From Trueperaceae bacterium (GTDB taxonomy: Bacteria > Deinococcota > Deinococci > Deinococcales > Trueperaceae): 45,457 nucleotides of DNA. The stretch is taken from positions 1 to 45,457 of the forward strand of contig JACFNR010000001.1 in NCBI GenBank assembly GCA_019454765.1, given 5' to 3'. Positions 1 through 7,610 of this stretch are shown piece after piece. Both the position numbers and the translations under genes were made by a program. Position 1 is the first letter of the stretch. Each line of letters begins with the position of its first letter. The notes beneath the pieces were generated by a model. That model was not told where the DNA came from. It was given only the letters and a program-made list of their open reading frames with translations, and did no database searches.

Positions 1-90
1 AGCCGGCCGCGCGGAGCCGACCGCGCGCATGGCCGACCGCCCGCGGAGCCGACCGGCCGGGCGGGAGGCCGGTGGTAGACTCCTTGGGTC
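1..90. other. Upstream region of dnaX with short direct repeats
   Basis: No gene is visible here. The 13-mer GCGGAGCCGACCG occurs at 11-23 and again at 43-55, a period of 32 bases, with a related GGCCGACCG at 31-39. The repeats may be the edge of a longer array cut by the window, or chance in GC-rich DNA. The only promoter-like element is the -10 box at 76-81. Confidence 0.4.
76..81 (+). promoter_or_regulatory. Putative leaderless -10 box of dnaX (TAGACT)
   Basis: TAGACT fits the TANNNT -10 pattern and lies 9 nt before the dnaX ATG at 91. Transcription would then start at or just before the start codon. No good -35 and no Shine-Dalgarno sequence is visible. Transcription from here is inferred. 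Confidence 0.5.
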
Positions 91-1722
91 ATGTCGGCTC
101 TGTACCAACGGGCGCGGCCGGTCACCTTCGACGAGGTCGTCGGGCAGGACCACGTCAAGGACGTGTTGACGTCCGCCATCGCGCGCTCCCGCGTCGGCCA
201 CGCCTACCTCTTCTCCGGGCCCCGCGGCGTCGGCAAGACCACGACGGCCCGCCTCCTCGCCATGGCGGTCAACTGCGAGGCTCCCGCCGCGGAGCGGCCT
301 TGCGGCCGGTGCGAGTCGTGTCGGCTGGTGCAGGCCGGGTCTCACCCCGACGTGGTCGAGCTCGACGCCGCCTCGAACAACTCCGTCGAGGACGTGCGCG
401 ACCTGCGCGAGCGCGTCATGTTGACGAGCATGCGGGGCGGCACGCGGGTGTGGATCCTCGACGAGGCGCACATGCTCAGCAAGGCCGCCGCCAACGCCCT
501 CCTCAAGACGCTCGAGGAGCCGCCGCCCGGCCTGGTGTTCGTCCTCGCGACGACGGAGCCGGAGCGCCTACCGCCAACCGTCCTGTCGCGCTGCCAGCAC
601 TTCCGGTTCAGGCGCCTCACCGACGACGAGATACGGGGCAAGCTGGCGCGCCTCGCGAACGCCGCCGGGGTGGCGGCCGAGACGGCCGCGCTCGACCTCG
701 TGGCCCGGAGCGCCGACGGCGGCATGCGCGACGCAGAGTCGCTCCTCGAGCGGCTCTTGGCCTCCGGCGAGGCGGTCACCCTCGTCCGCACGGAGGACGC
801 CCTGGGCCTGCCGCCTCACGAGCGGCTGCGGGCGATGGCGTCGGCCCTGGCGAACGGCGACCTGGCCTCCCTGCTGGCGGAGGCAGACGCCCTCTACCGC
901 GCCGGCTTCGCTCCGCGGACGGTGGCGGACCAACTGGCGCGCAGCCTACGCGGCGCCCTCCACGCCCTGCTCGCCGGCGAGCCGTGGCTGGCAGCGGGCG
1001 AGGACGACCTGCTGAGGTTGCTGCACGCCCTCGACGACGAGCAGGAACGCTTCGTGCGCCACGACGACCTCTACTCCCTCGAGGTCGCCCTCATCAAGGC
1101 GCGTAACGCCCTGCTAGGGAACGGGCCTGCGGCGGGCGCCGCGGTCGCGGCGTCCGCGGCGGCGGCCGCCGCGGCGGGCGCCGTGGCGGACGGCGTCATG
1201 CCCGTGGCGAGGGGCGCGGTGACCGGGACGGTGGGCGAGACGGCGAGCGAGACGGTGGGCGAGGCCGTGTCCGGGGACGCGACCGGCCCTGCCGTCGCGC
1301 GCCGCCGTCCGAGCGGCAGCACCCCCCGCGCCGCCGGGGCCGAAGCGCCGCCCTCGGGCGGTGCTCGCGGGGCCTCCCCGGAGCCGGACGCCGCTCCCGG
1401 CGGGGACCCCGCGCAGGTCCCTGCTGACGGGGAGCAGGTCGGTCAGTTCTCCTGGCACGCGGTGCGCAGCCAGGCCGACGTGCGCCTGAAGGCCTTCCTG
1501 GCGCCGGTGCGCGTGGAGCACTCGGGCAGCGCCGTGCGCGTGACGTTCCCCGAGGCGAACGAGTTCCACCACAAGCAGTTGATCATGCGCCTGGCCGCGT
1601 TCGAGGAGCTGCTGACGGCCGTCGTCGGTCCCGGCTTCGACGTCACCATCGATGGCCCGGCGGGCACCTCGCGCTTCACCACGAGCGGGAGCACCCGAGG
1701 GGGCGGTCCAAAAAAAGCGTGA
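91..1722 (+). CDS. dnaX: DNA polymerase III gamma (0-frame product of dnaX)
   Basis: Clamp-loader ATPase subunit of DNA polymerase III (543 aa). It loads the sliding clamp with the delta and delta' subunits. The N-terminal AAA+ domain has a Walker A motif (GPRGVGKTT, about residues 43-51), a four-cysteine zinc module (Cys62, 71, 74, 77), and a Walker B segment ending DEAHMLS. A three-helix collar region follows, then an Ala/Gly-rich linker from about residue 350. A short folded segment (about 450-530) resembles tau/gamma domain III-IV. The 0-frame stops at 1720-1722, just after an A7 run, and a long open frame continues in -1, so this product is best read as gamma. The ATG at 91 fits the family N-terminus. 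The order dnaX-ybaB-recR is conserved in many bacteria. Confidence 0.95.
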   Translation: MSALYQRARPVTFDEVVGQDHVKDVLTSAIARSRVGHAYLFSGPRGVGKTTTARLLAMAVNCEAPAAERPCGRCESCRLVQAGSHPDVVELDAASNNSVEDVRDLRERVMLTSMRGGTRVWILDEAHMLSKAAANALLKTLEEPPPGLVFVLATTEPERLPPTVLSRCQHFRFRRLTDDEIRGKLARLANAAGVAAETAALDLVARSADGGMRDAESLLERLLASGEAVTLVRTEDALGLPPHERLRAMASALANGDLASLLAEADALYRAGFAPRTVADQLARSLRGALHALLAGEPWLAAGEDDLLRLLHALDDEQERFVRHDDLYSLEVALIKARNALLGNGPAAGAAVAASAAAAAAAGAVADGVMPVARGAVTGTVGETASETVGEAVSGDATGPAVARRRPSGSTPRAAGAEAPPSGGARGASPEPDAAPGGDPAQVPADGEQVGQFSWHAVRSQADVRLKAFLAPVRVEHSGSAVRVTFPEANEFHHKQLIMRLAAFEELLTAVVGPGFDVTIDGPAGTSRFTTSGSTRGGGPKKA

Positions 1723-1753
1723 CGGGGCAGGCGGCGCCTGGCCCCGAGGTCAC
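1697..1753 (+). promoter_or_regulatory. Programmed -1 frameshift signal in dnaX
   Basis: All three parts of a classic bacterial -1 signal are present. The slippery heptamer A AAA AAA lies at 1710-1716, in phase with the 0-frame lysine codons 1711-1713 and 1714-1716. A Shine-Dalgarno-like GAGGGGG is at 1697-1703. After a 7-nt spacer holding the 0-frame UGA (1720-1722), a stem pairs 1724-1728 with 1741-1745 and 1729-1732 with 1736-1739. It can be extended by 1719-1723 with 1749-1753. Slippage puts the ribosome into a 256-codon open frame. E. coli dnaX uses the same architecture (A AAA AAG). Polymerase slippage on the A7 run, as reported in Thermus, would give the same product. Confidence 0.85.
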
Positions 1754-2489
1754 GGAGCGCGGCCCGCTTCCCACCGCCTCGCCCGCGGCGCCGCGGTCGG
1801 CGCCCGCCAATGCGGCCGGCCCGCAGGCACCGGCCGCACCGGGGGCCGCTGGTCGCGGCGCGGGACGCGGCGCGGGACGCACCGCGGGACGCAGCGCAGG
1901 ACGCGATGCGGTCGCCGCGCCCGACCGCGCCGGGGATCACGGCGCGGCCCCACGCCCACAGGCGGCCGGCGCGGACCGCCCCCCGCCTCCACAAGCGAGC
2001 CCACCAGGAGCGAACCCACCGGAGGTGGGCGACCTAATCCCCGACGACGTCGTCTCCTCGGCGGGCGGGGGTACCGGGGACCTGTGGGGGGAGCCTTGGG
2101 GCGAGCCGCCCGTCGAGCCTTGGGAGGACGAGGCGCGCACCCCCCAGGCGGCCGCGGTGTCCACAGCTGACCCGGCCGCTGGCCCGGCCGCCGCCCCCGC
2201 TCAGACCAGGGCCGCCGGCCGGGCGCGCTCGGCCGCGAAGCGGCAAGGGGGCGGCGCGCGCTCCGAGCGGCGGGGCGCGGCGGGGTCGGCGCACGGTCGC
2301 GGACCTGTCGACAGCGACACACCCCAGGGCAAGGCGTTCGCGGAGGTCGTGGCGCTCTTCCCCGGCCGCGTGATCGAGGTGTTGCCGCTCGGCCGCCCCC
2401 CGGACACCGACGACAAGGGCACCGGCGACGAGACCGAAGCGCCGTTCGCTGCCGGTTACGATGACCCCATGGAGGCGGGCTCCGAGTAG
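1716..2489 (+). CDS. dnaX: dnaX tau-specific C-terminal extension (-1 frame)
   Basis: This frame is reached by -1 slippage at 1710-1716: the next codons are AGC (1716), GTG (1719), ACG. It adds Ser plus 256 residues to the first 542 of gamma, giving a tau of about 799 aa. About the first 200 added residues are low complexity, rich in Ala, Pro, Gly and Arg, and read as a flexible linker. The end is more protein-like (KAFAEVVALFPGRVIEVLPL near the C-terminus, then an acidic tail). It could be the part that contacts the polymerase alpha subunit or the helicase, as tau domains IV-V do in E. coli. No Shine-Dalgarno sequence or good start codon opens this frame independently. The coding reading is inferred from the frameshift signal and the long open frame. 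Confidence 0.75.
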   Translation, partial: SVTGQAAPGPEVTERGPLPTASPAAPRSAPANAAGPQAPAAPGAAGRGAGRGAGRTAGRSAGRDAVAAPDRAGDHGAAPRPQAAGADRPPPPQASPPGANPPEVGDLIPDDVVSSAGGGTGDLWGEPWGEPPVEPWEDEARTPQAAAVSTADPAAGPAAAPAQTRAAGRARSAAKRQGGGARSERRGAAGSAHGRGPVDSDTPQGKAFAEVVALFPGRVIEVLPLGRPPDTDDKGTGDETEAPFAAGYDDPMEAGSE

Positions 2490-2558
2490 GGCGACGCCTG
2501 ACCCGCCGACCCGTCGCCGCGCCCGCGCGCCGCGCCGGGCCGCGCCTTAGGAGTGGAC

Positions 2559-2879
2559 GTGAACATCCAGAAGCTGATGAAGGAGGCGCAACGCGCCCAG
2601 CAGAAGGTCGCGGAGGCGCAGGAGCGCCTGGCGAGCATGTCGGTCGAGGGCTCCGCCGGGGCGGGGCTCGTGCGGGCGGAGGCCACCGGCGACGGCACCG
2701 TCACCAAGGTCCGCATCGACCCGAAGGTCGTGGACCCGTCCGACGTCGAGATGTTGGAGGACCTCGTCACGGCGGCGGTCAACGAGGCGCAGCGCAAGGC
2801 CAAGGAGCTGCAGGAGCGGGAGATGGGCGCGGCGATGGGCGGCGTGGGCGGCCTCGGCGGCCTGGGGGGCATGCTCTGA
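2559..2879 (+). CDS. ybaB: YbaB/EbfC nucleoid-associated protein
   Basis: A small dimeric DNA-binding protein of the YbaB/EbfC family (106 aa), thought to act in nucleoid organisation. The N-terminus (MNIQKLMKEAQRAQQK) and the helical-sheet-helical pattern with VRIDPKVVD in the middle are typical. The C-terminus is a Gly/Met-rich tail (GGVGGLGGLGGML). A GTG in frame at 2553 overlaps the AGGAG at 2549-2553; the GTG at 2559 lies 5 nt after that AGGAG and gives the family N-terminus, so it is preferred. The gene sits 69 nt after the dnaX tau frame and 43 nt before recR. Confidence 0.92.
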   Translation: MNIQKLMKEAQRAQQKVAEAQERLASMSVEGSAGAGLVRAEATGDGTVTKVRIDPKVVDPSDVEMLEDLVTAAVNEAQRKAKELQEREMGAAMGGVGGLGGLGGML

Positions 2880-2922
2880 GCGAGCTGTCCGCCGGCCGGA
2901 GCGGCACCCGAGGGGCGCCACG

Positions 2923-3525
2923 TTGAGCGTCCGCTTCCCAGGTCCGCTCCTGACCCTCATCCGCGAGCTCGGGCGCCTGCCGGGGATCGGTCCCAAGAGC
3001 GCACAACGCCTCGCGTTCCACCTCTTCAACCGCCCCGAGGCCGAGGTCAGGGCGCTGGCAGAGGCGCTCGTCGAGGCCAAGACCGGCCTGGCGCGCTGCC
3101 CGATCTGCTACAACGTCATGAGCGCCGACGCTGACTGCTGCGCGGTGTGCGCCGACGCGCGCCGCGACCGCGGCCTGCTCTGCGTCGTCGAGCAACCGGC
3201 CGACCTGCTCGCCATCGAGCGCTCCGGCGAGTTCCAGGGGCTCTATCACGTCCTCCACGGCGCCCTCAGTCCCATGAACGGCGTCGGGCCCGATCAGCTC
3301 ACCATCGCGGCGCTCGAGCGCCGGGCGGCGGGGCTGCGCGAGGTGGTGCTAGCCACCTCCACCACCGTGGAGGGCGAGGCGACCGCGCACTACCTGGCGC
3401 GTCAGCTGGCGCGAAGCGGCGCGACCGTCAGCCGCATCGCCTACGGACTGCCGGTCGGTGGCGACCTGGAGTACGCAGACGAGGTCACGCTGGGGCGCGC
3501 CATCAGCAACCGCCGCCCCGTCTGA
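2923..3525 (+). CDS. recR: Recombination mediator RecR
   Basis: RecR (200 aa, the usual length) works with RecO to load RecA on gapped DNA. An N-terminal helix-hairpin-helix (LGRLPGIGPKSAQRLAFHL) is followed by a four-cysteine zinc finger (CPIC...CAVC). A Toprim domain starts at LLCVVEQPADLLAIE, and the C-terminal Walker B-like segment is followed by the family ending (IAYGLPVGGDLEYADEVTL). The start is TTG at 2923, preceded by GAGGGG at 2910-2915; it gives the expected N-terminus. recO lies in the same window at 6873, so both RecA-loading partners are encoded within 4 kb. Confidence 0.95.
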   Translation: MSVRFPGPLLTLIRELGRLPGIGPKSAQRLAFHLFNRPEAEVRALAEALVEAKTGLARCPICYNVMSADADCCAVCADARRDRGLLCVVEQPADLLAIERSGEFQGLYHVLHGALSPMNGVGPDQLTIAALERRAAGLREVVLATSTTVEGEATAHYLARQLARSGATVSRIAYGLPVGGDLEYADEVTLGRAISNRRPV

Positions 3526-3535
3526 GCGCCCCCCC

Positions 3536-3563
3536 TTGACCTCGCAGGGGCCGTGCGTATAAT
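3536..3563 (+). promoter_or_regulatory. Sigma70-type promoter of topA
   Basis: TTGACC at 3536-3541 and TATAAT at 3558-3563 are separated by 16 nt. This is the best match to the vegetative consensus in the window and stands out in GC-rich DNA. It lies just after the recR stop. Transcription would begin near 3570, giving a leader of about 45 nt to the topA ATG at 3616. It also rules out starts at 3553-3562 for topA. Confidence 0.85.
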
Positions 3564-3615
3564 GTGCGCGCTTCGCGGGAGGATTGGGGTCAGTGCATTG
3601 TCGTCAACTCATGCC

Positions 3616-6564
3616 ATGAAGCGGCTCGTCATCGTGGAGTCGCCCACCAAGGCACGCACGATCAAGCGGTTCCTGCCGGCCGACTACCAGGTCGAGGCGA
3701 GCATGGGTCACGTGCGCGACCTGCCGTCCAGCGCCGCCGAGATCCCCGACAAGTACAAGGGGAGCGAGTGGGCGCGCCTCGGGGTGAACGTGGACGCCGG
3801 CTTCGAGCCCCTCTACGTCGTCTCGCCCAAGAAGAAGGCCGTGGTCAAGAACCTGCAGAGCGCGCTGGCGCAGGCGGGCGAGGTCTACATCGCGACTGAC
3901 GAGGACCGCGAGGGCGAGTCGATAGGTTGGCACCTCGTCGAGGTCCTGAATCCGCGGGTGCCGGTCAAGCGCATGGTGTTCCACGAGATCACCGAGCGCG
4001 CCATCCTGGAGGCGCTCAGCAACACGCGCGACATCGACGCCCACCTCGTGGAGGCGCAAGAGACGCGCCGCGTGCTCGATCGGCTGGTCGGTTACGCCAT
4101 CAGCCCGCTACTGTGGCGCAAGATCGCGCCCAAGCTGAGCGCCGGCCGCGTCCAGAGCGTCGCCGTGCGCCTCCTCGTCATGCGGGAGCGCGAGCGCATG
4201 TCGTTCGTGCCGGCCGCCTACTGGGACCTGAGCGCCAGGCTCGCCAAGGGCGGCGCAGGCACGAGCGGGCGCTTCGAGGCCGCGCTCACGCATGTCGGCG
4301 GGCGCCGGGTGGCGGGTGGGCGCGACTACGACGCGGCCACTGGCCGCCTCAAGGCGGAGCTGCGCCGCGGCGACGACGTGATCGAGCTGGCCGAGGCGGA
4401 CGCGAGGCGCCTGGCGGCCGCCGCGGAGCGGGCCGCCTGGAAGGTGCTCGGGCTGGAGGAGCGGGAGCAGACCCGCGCGCCTGCCGCGCCCTTCACCACC
4501 TCGACCTTGCAGCAAGAGGCGAGCCGCAAGCTGGGCCTCGCCGCGCGCGACACCATGCGCGTCGCCCAGAGCCTGTACGAGAACGGCTACATCACCTACA
4601 TGCGCACGGACTCGACCAACCTGTCGGAGGAGGCGCTCGCGGCCACGCGCGCCGCCATCGAGGCGCGTTACGGCCCCGATTACCTGGGCGGGGCACGGAA
4701 GCACAAGGGCGCGGCCCGCAACGCCCAGGAGGCGCACGAGGCGATCAGGCCCGCCGGCACCGAGATGCGCACGGCCGACGAGCACGCCCTCAAGGGGCTC
4801 GAGGCGGCCGTCTACGACCTGGTGTGGAAGCGAACGGTCGCCTCGCAGATGGCCGACGCGCGCCTCAAGTTCGTGACCGCCCGCATCGGCGCCACGCCTG
4901 ACGGCGAACCCGAGCTGAGCTTCCGGGCCAGCGGCCGCACCGTCCTCTTCCCGGGCTTCTTCCGCGCCTACGTGGAGGGAAGCGACGACCCCGACGCCGC
5001 GCTAGACGACCGTGACCAGCCGCTGCCGCCACTGACGCAGGGCGACTCCCTCGACTGCGCCGGCGTGACGGCGGCGGGTCACGAGACCAAGCCACCGGCC
5101 CGCTACACCGACGCCTCGCTCGTGAAGCTGCTCGAGACGGAGGGGATCGGGCGGCCGAGCACCTACGCGAGCATCATCGACACCATCCAGGCGCGCGGCT
5201 ACGCCCGCAAGCAGGGTCAGCAGCTCGTGCCGACGTTCACGGCGTTCGCGACCAACAACCTGCTCGAGCGGCAGTTCAGGCAGCTCGTCGACACGGAGTT
5301 CACGGCGCGCATGGAGCGCGTCCTCGACGACATCGCGGCCGGCGAGCGCGCCTCCGACACCTACCTGAAGGACTTCTACCTGGGTGACAACGGCATCGTG
5401 CGGCTGGTGGACGACGCCCTCGGCGCCATCGACGCGCGCCAGATCTCGACGGTCGAGAACGCCGCCTGGGCGCCGTACGTGGTGCGGGTCGGCCGCTACG
5501 GACCGTACGTGGAGGGCCCGCTGGACGGCGAGGTCAAGACGACCTCGCTCCCCGCCGACCTGGCACCCGGCGACATCACGAAGGCCGAGCTGGAGCGGTA
5601 CCTGGTGGAGGCCAACATGGGCGACGTCGTCGTCGCCACCGAGCCCGCCTCGGGCCAGCCGGTGCTTCTGAAGCGCGGTCCGTTCGGGCCGTACCTGCAG
5701 CTGGGCGACGCCGGCCCCGGCGGCGAGAAGCCCAAGCGCGTGTCGCTCCCGCCCAACGTGGCGCCCCACGACGTGGGCGCCGAGCTCGCCCTCGAGCTGA
5801 TCGCGCTCCCCGCGCGCCTGGGCGAGCATCCAGACGACGGCAAGGTGGTGGAGGTCGGCATCGGCCGCTACGGTCCGTACGTCAAGCACGGCGGCGTCTA
5901 CGCCAGCATCCCCAAGGGCGAGTTCCTGCTGGACGTCACGCTCGCGCGCGCCCTCGAGCTCCTGGCGCAGAAGAAGCGCCGCGGCAACGCCCCGCTCAAG
6001 GAGCTGGGCCCCGACCCGCGGACCGGCGAGCCCATCGAGCTCTACGAGGGGCGCTTCGGTCCCTACGTCAAGCGCGGGAGCGTGAACGCGTCGTTGCCCC
6101 GGACGCTGCCCCTCGACGTGGTGACCGTGGAGCAGGCGAGCGACCTGCTCGACGCGCGCGAGGCGGCGGGCGGCGGTAAGCGCCAGGCGAAGGGCAGGGC
6201 CGCAGCGAGGGGGAAGACGCGACCGGCGACCAAGGGCGCGACCAAGGGCACGGCGAGGGGCAAGAAGGGCAAGGCGGCCAGCAAGGCGGGCAGCGCCCGG
6301 GCGAGGGGCGCCAAGGCGCGGGCAGCCGACGCCAAGCCCAAGGCGACGCCCGAGCAACTCGCCGCCTACCTCGACGAGCTGGCGCCCGACGACGCCGCCG
6401 TCCTGCGCCTGACGCTCGGCGCCGGAGCGCCGGCCTTGAACGTGGCGGAGGCCGCCGAGCGCCTGGGAATCGACGAGGCGGACGCCCTGGCGCGCAACAA
6501 GCGCGGGCTGTTCAAGCTGCGCATGAGCTTCGGGCGGGACCGCACGCGGGGTTCCGGCGGGTGA
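3616..6564 (+). CDS. topA: DNA topoisomerase I (type IA)
   Basis: Relaxes negative supercoils through a 5'-phosphotyrosine intermediate (982 aa). The Toprim domain starts at once (MKRLVIVESPTKA) and holds the acidic TDEDREGES motif at about residues 94-102. The catalytic tyrosine is Tyr328 in TYMRTDSTN. The core runs to about residue 600 (EGIGRPSTYASIIDTIQ). Instead of zinc ribbons the C-terminus has four Toprim-C repeats with the signature GRYGPYV / GPFGPYL / GRFGPYV. A Lys/Ala/Gly-rich basic stretch follows at about residues 854-910, then a roughly 70-residue helical tail. The frame is open back to 3553, but that lies inside the promoter, and MKRLVIVES is the family N-terminus. No close Shine-Dalgarno precedes 3616; GGGAGG at 3577-3582 is 33 nt away, so an in-frame TTG at 3598 is possible. 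Confidence 0.95.
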   Translation: MKRLVIVESPTKARTIKRFLPADYQVEASMGHVRDLPSSAAEIPDKYKGSEWARLGVNVDAGFEPLYVVSPKKKAVVKNLQSALAQAGEVYIATDEDREGESIGWHLVEVLNPRVPVKRMVFHEITERAILEALSNTRDIDAHLVEAQETRRVLDRLVGYAISPLLWRKIAPKLSAGRVQSVAVRLLVMRERERMSFVPAAYWDLSARLAKGGAGTSGRFEAALTHVGGRRVAGGRDYDAATGRLKAELRRGDDVIELAEADARRLAAAAERAAWKVLGLEEREQTRAPAAPFTTSTLQQEASRKLGLAARDTMRVAQSLYENGYITYMRTDSTNLSEEALAATRAAIEARYGPDYLGGARKHKGAARNAQEAHEAIRPAGTEMRTADEHALKGLEAAVYDLVWKRTVASQMADARLKFVTARIGATPDGEPELSFRASGRTVLFPGFFRAYVEGSDDPDAALDDRDQPLPPLTQGDSLDCAGVTAAGHETKPPARYTDASLVKLLETEGIGRPSTYASIIDTIQARGYARKQGQQLVPTFTAFATNNLLERQFRQLVDTEFTARMERVLDDIAAGERASDTYLKDFYLGDNGIVRLVDDALGAIDARQISTVENAAWAPYVVRVGRYGPYVEGPLDGEVKTTSLPADLAPGDITKAELERYLVEANMGDVVVATEPASGQPVLLKRGPFGPYLQLGDAGPGGEKPKRVSLPPNVAPHDVGAELALELIALPARLGEHPDDGKVVEVGIGRYGPYVKHGGVYASIPKGEFLLDVTLARALELLAQKKRRGNAPLKELGPDPRTGEPIELYEGRFGPYVKRGSVNASLPRTLPLDVVTVEQASDLLDAREAAGGGKRQAKGRAAARGKTRPATKGATKGTARGKKGKAASKAGSARARGAKARAADAKPKATPEQLAAYLDELAPDDAAVLRLTLGAGAPALNVAEAAERLGIDEADALARNKRGLFKLRMSFGRDRTRGSGG

Positions 6565-6863
6565 GGCCGGCGGGGCCCGGCTCTGCCCTGAACCTGCCGG
6601 CGCTCGCCGCGTCCGCCGCGGGGGAGCCGCTCGCCGTGCCCGGCGGGCCGTTCGTCGTCCAGGAGCTGCGCGCCAGGAGCGCCATGACGGGAACCGGCCC
6701 CCGCTGGCTGCTGGTGCTCAGCGGCGAGGTCATCGTGGACCTGCCGGGGGGCGACTTCCGGGTGCTGCGCCGGGGCGACGCCCTCCACTTCCCCGAAGGC
6801 GAGGGGGCGACCTTGAGCAGCGTCGCAGCGCCGGCGGTCCTGGTGTGGCACGCCTCGCGCTAG
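6561..6863 (+). CDS. Small cupin-like protein
   Basis: A 100-aa protein that looks like a single cupin beta-barrel. A strand-rich core (WLLVLSGEVIVDLPGG) is followed by FRVLRRGDALHFPEGE, the usual cupin 2 pattern of Gly turn, strand and G-D turn. The metal-binding histidine pairs of true dioxygenase cupins are largely absent, so a binding or regulatory role is more likely than catalysis. GTG at 6561 overlaps the topA stop by 4 nt (GTGA), so translation is probably coupled. Its own stop codon lies inside the -10 box of recO. The substrate is unknown. Confidence 0.7.
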   Translation: MRPAGPGSALNLPALAASAAGEPLAVPGGPFVVQELRARSAMTGTGPRWLLVLSGEVIVDLPGGDFRVLRRGDALHFPEGEGATLSSVAAPAVLVWHASR

Positions 6864-6866
6864 ACT
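6861..6866 (+). promoter_or_regulatory. Putative leaderless -10 box of recO (TAGACT)
   Basis: TAGACT lies 6 nt before the recO GTG at 6873 and overlaps the stop codon of the cupin-like gene. The hexamer is identical to those before dnaX and before the HD-domain gene. recO may therefore also be transcribed alone as a leaderless message. Confidence 0.5.
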
Positions 6867-6872
6867 CGCCGC

Positions 6873-7610
6873 GTGAAGCGCTACACCGTCGCCGACGGTC
6901 TGGTGATCAAGCGGCAGGCCCTGCCCTCGGGTGACGTGATCGTCACGCTTCTCGGGCGCGAGGGCAAGTGGCGCGCGGTCGCGCGCAAGGGCAAGCTGCC
7001 CGGCGGCAACGTCGGGCGCCTCTCCCTGTTCCACGACGTGACGGTCCAGTTCTACCGCCGCCAGGAGGACGACCTGGCCCTCCTGACGCAGGTCCAGCTG
7101 AACGGCGCGCTGCCTGGGCTCACCGAGCCGACGGCCTACCCCTACGCCCACCTGCTCTGCGAGCTCGCCGACGCGCTCACCGTGGACGTGCACCTGGAGT
7201 CGCGCGTGTACGACTACCTGACCTCGGCGCTGCGCGGCCTGGCCTCCCACCACGACACCGAGCTGGTGACGCTGCTCTACGCCTGGCGCCTCCTCGGCGT
7301 GGCTGGCCTCGCGCCGCGGGTCGACGCCTGCATCGCCTGCGGCTCGGCCGGTCCCCTGGTGGCGTTCGACGTCGAGGCCGGCGGCCTGACCTGCGCCGAT
7401 TGCCGCGCGGGACGGGCCCTACAGGGGGCGGCGGCCGACGAGTTGGCCCGGCTGGTGGCCGGCCCGATGAGCGCCGCCCTCGCGACCGACTACCCCGACC
7501 GACGGGGGCAGTGGCGCCTGCTCGAGGCCTACGTCGCCTACCACGTTCACGACCTGCGGAGCTTCGCCGCCGCCCGCGAGCAGGGGGCGGCTCGCCCGGA
7601 GCCGGCCTGA
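6873..7610 (+). CDS. recO: DNA repair protein RecO
   Basis: RecO (245 aa) binds single-stranded DNA and SSB and works with RecR to load RecA. The N-terminal OB fold is visible (VADGLVIKRQALPSGDVIVTLLG, then VARKGK). A helical domain follows with a four-cysteine zinc site (CIAC and CADC, 19-20 residues apart), as in the Deinococcus-type protein. GTG at 6873 is preceded by a leaderless-type -10 box and not by a Shine-Dalgarno sequence. Its stop overlaps the plsY start by one base (TGATG). Confidence 0.92.
   Translation: MKRYTVADGLVIKRQALPSGDVIVTLLGREGKWRAVARKGKLPGGNVGRLSLFHDVTVQFYRRQEDDLALLTQVQLNGALPGLTEPTAYPYAHLLCELADALTVDVHLESRVYDYLTSALRGLASHHDTELVTLLYAWRLLGVAGLAPRVDACIACGSAGPLVAFDVEAGGLTCADCRAGRALQGAAADELARLVAGPMSAALATDYPDRRGQWRLLEAYVAYHVHDLRSFAAAREQGAARPEPA

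Noticed and set aside
3553-3615. Upstream extension of topA from GTG 3553
   Set aside because: It overlaps the TTGACC/TATAAT promoter, so it cannot be translated from that transcript; the conserved protein starts at 3616.
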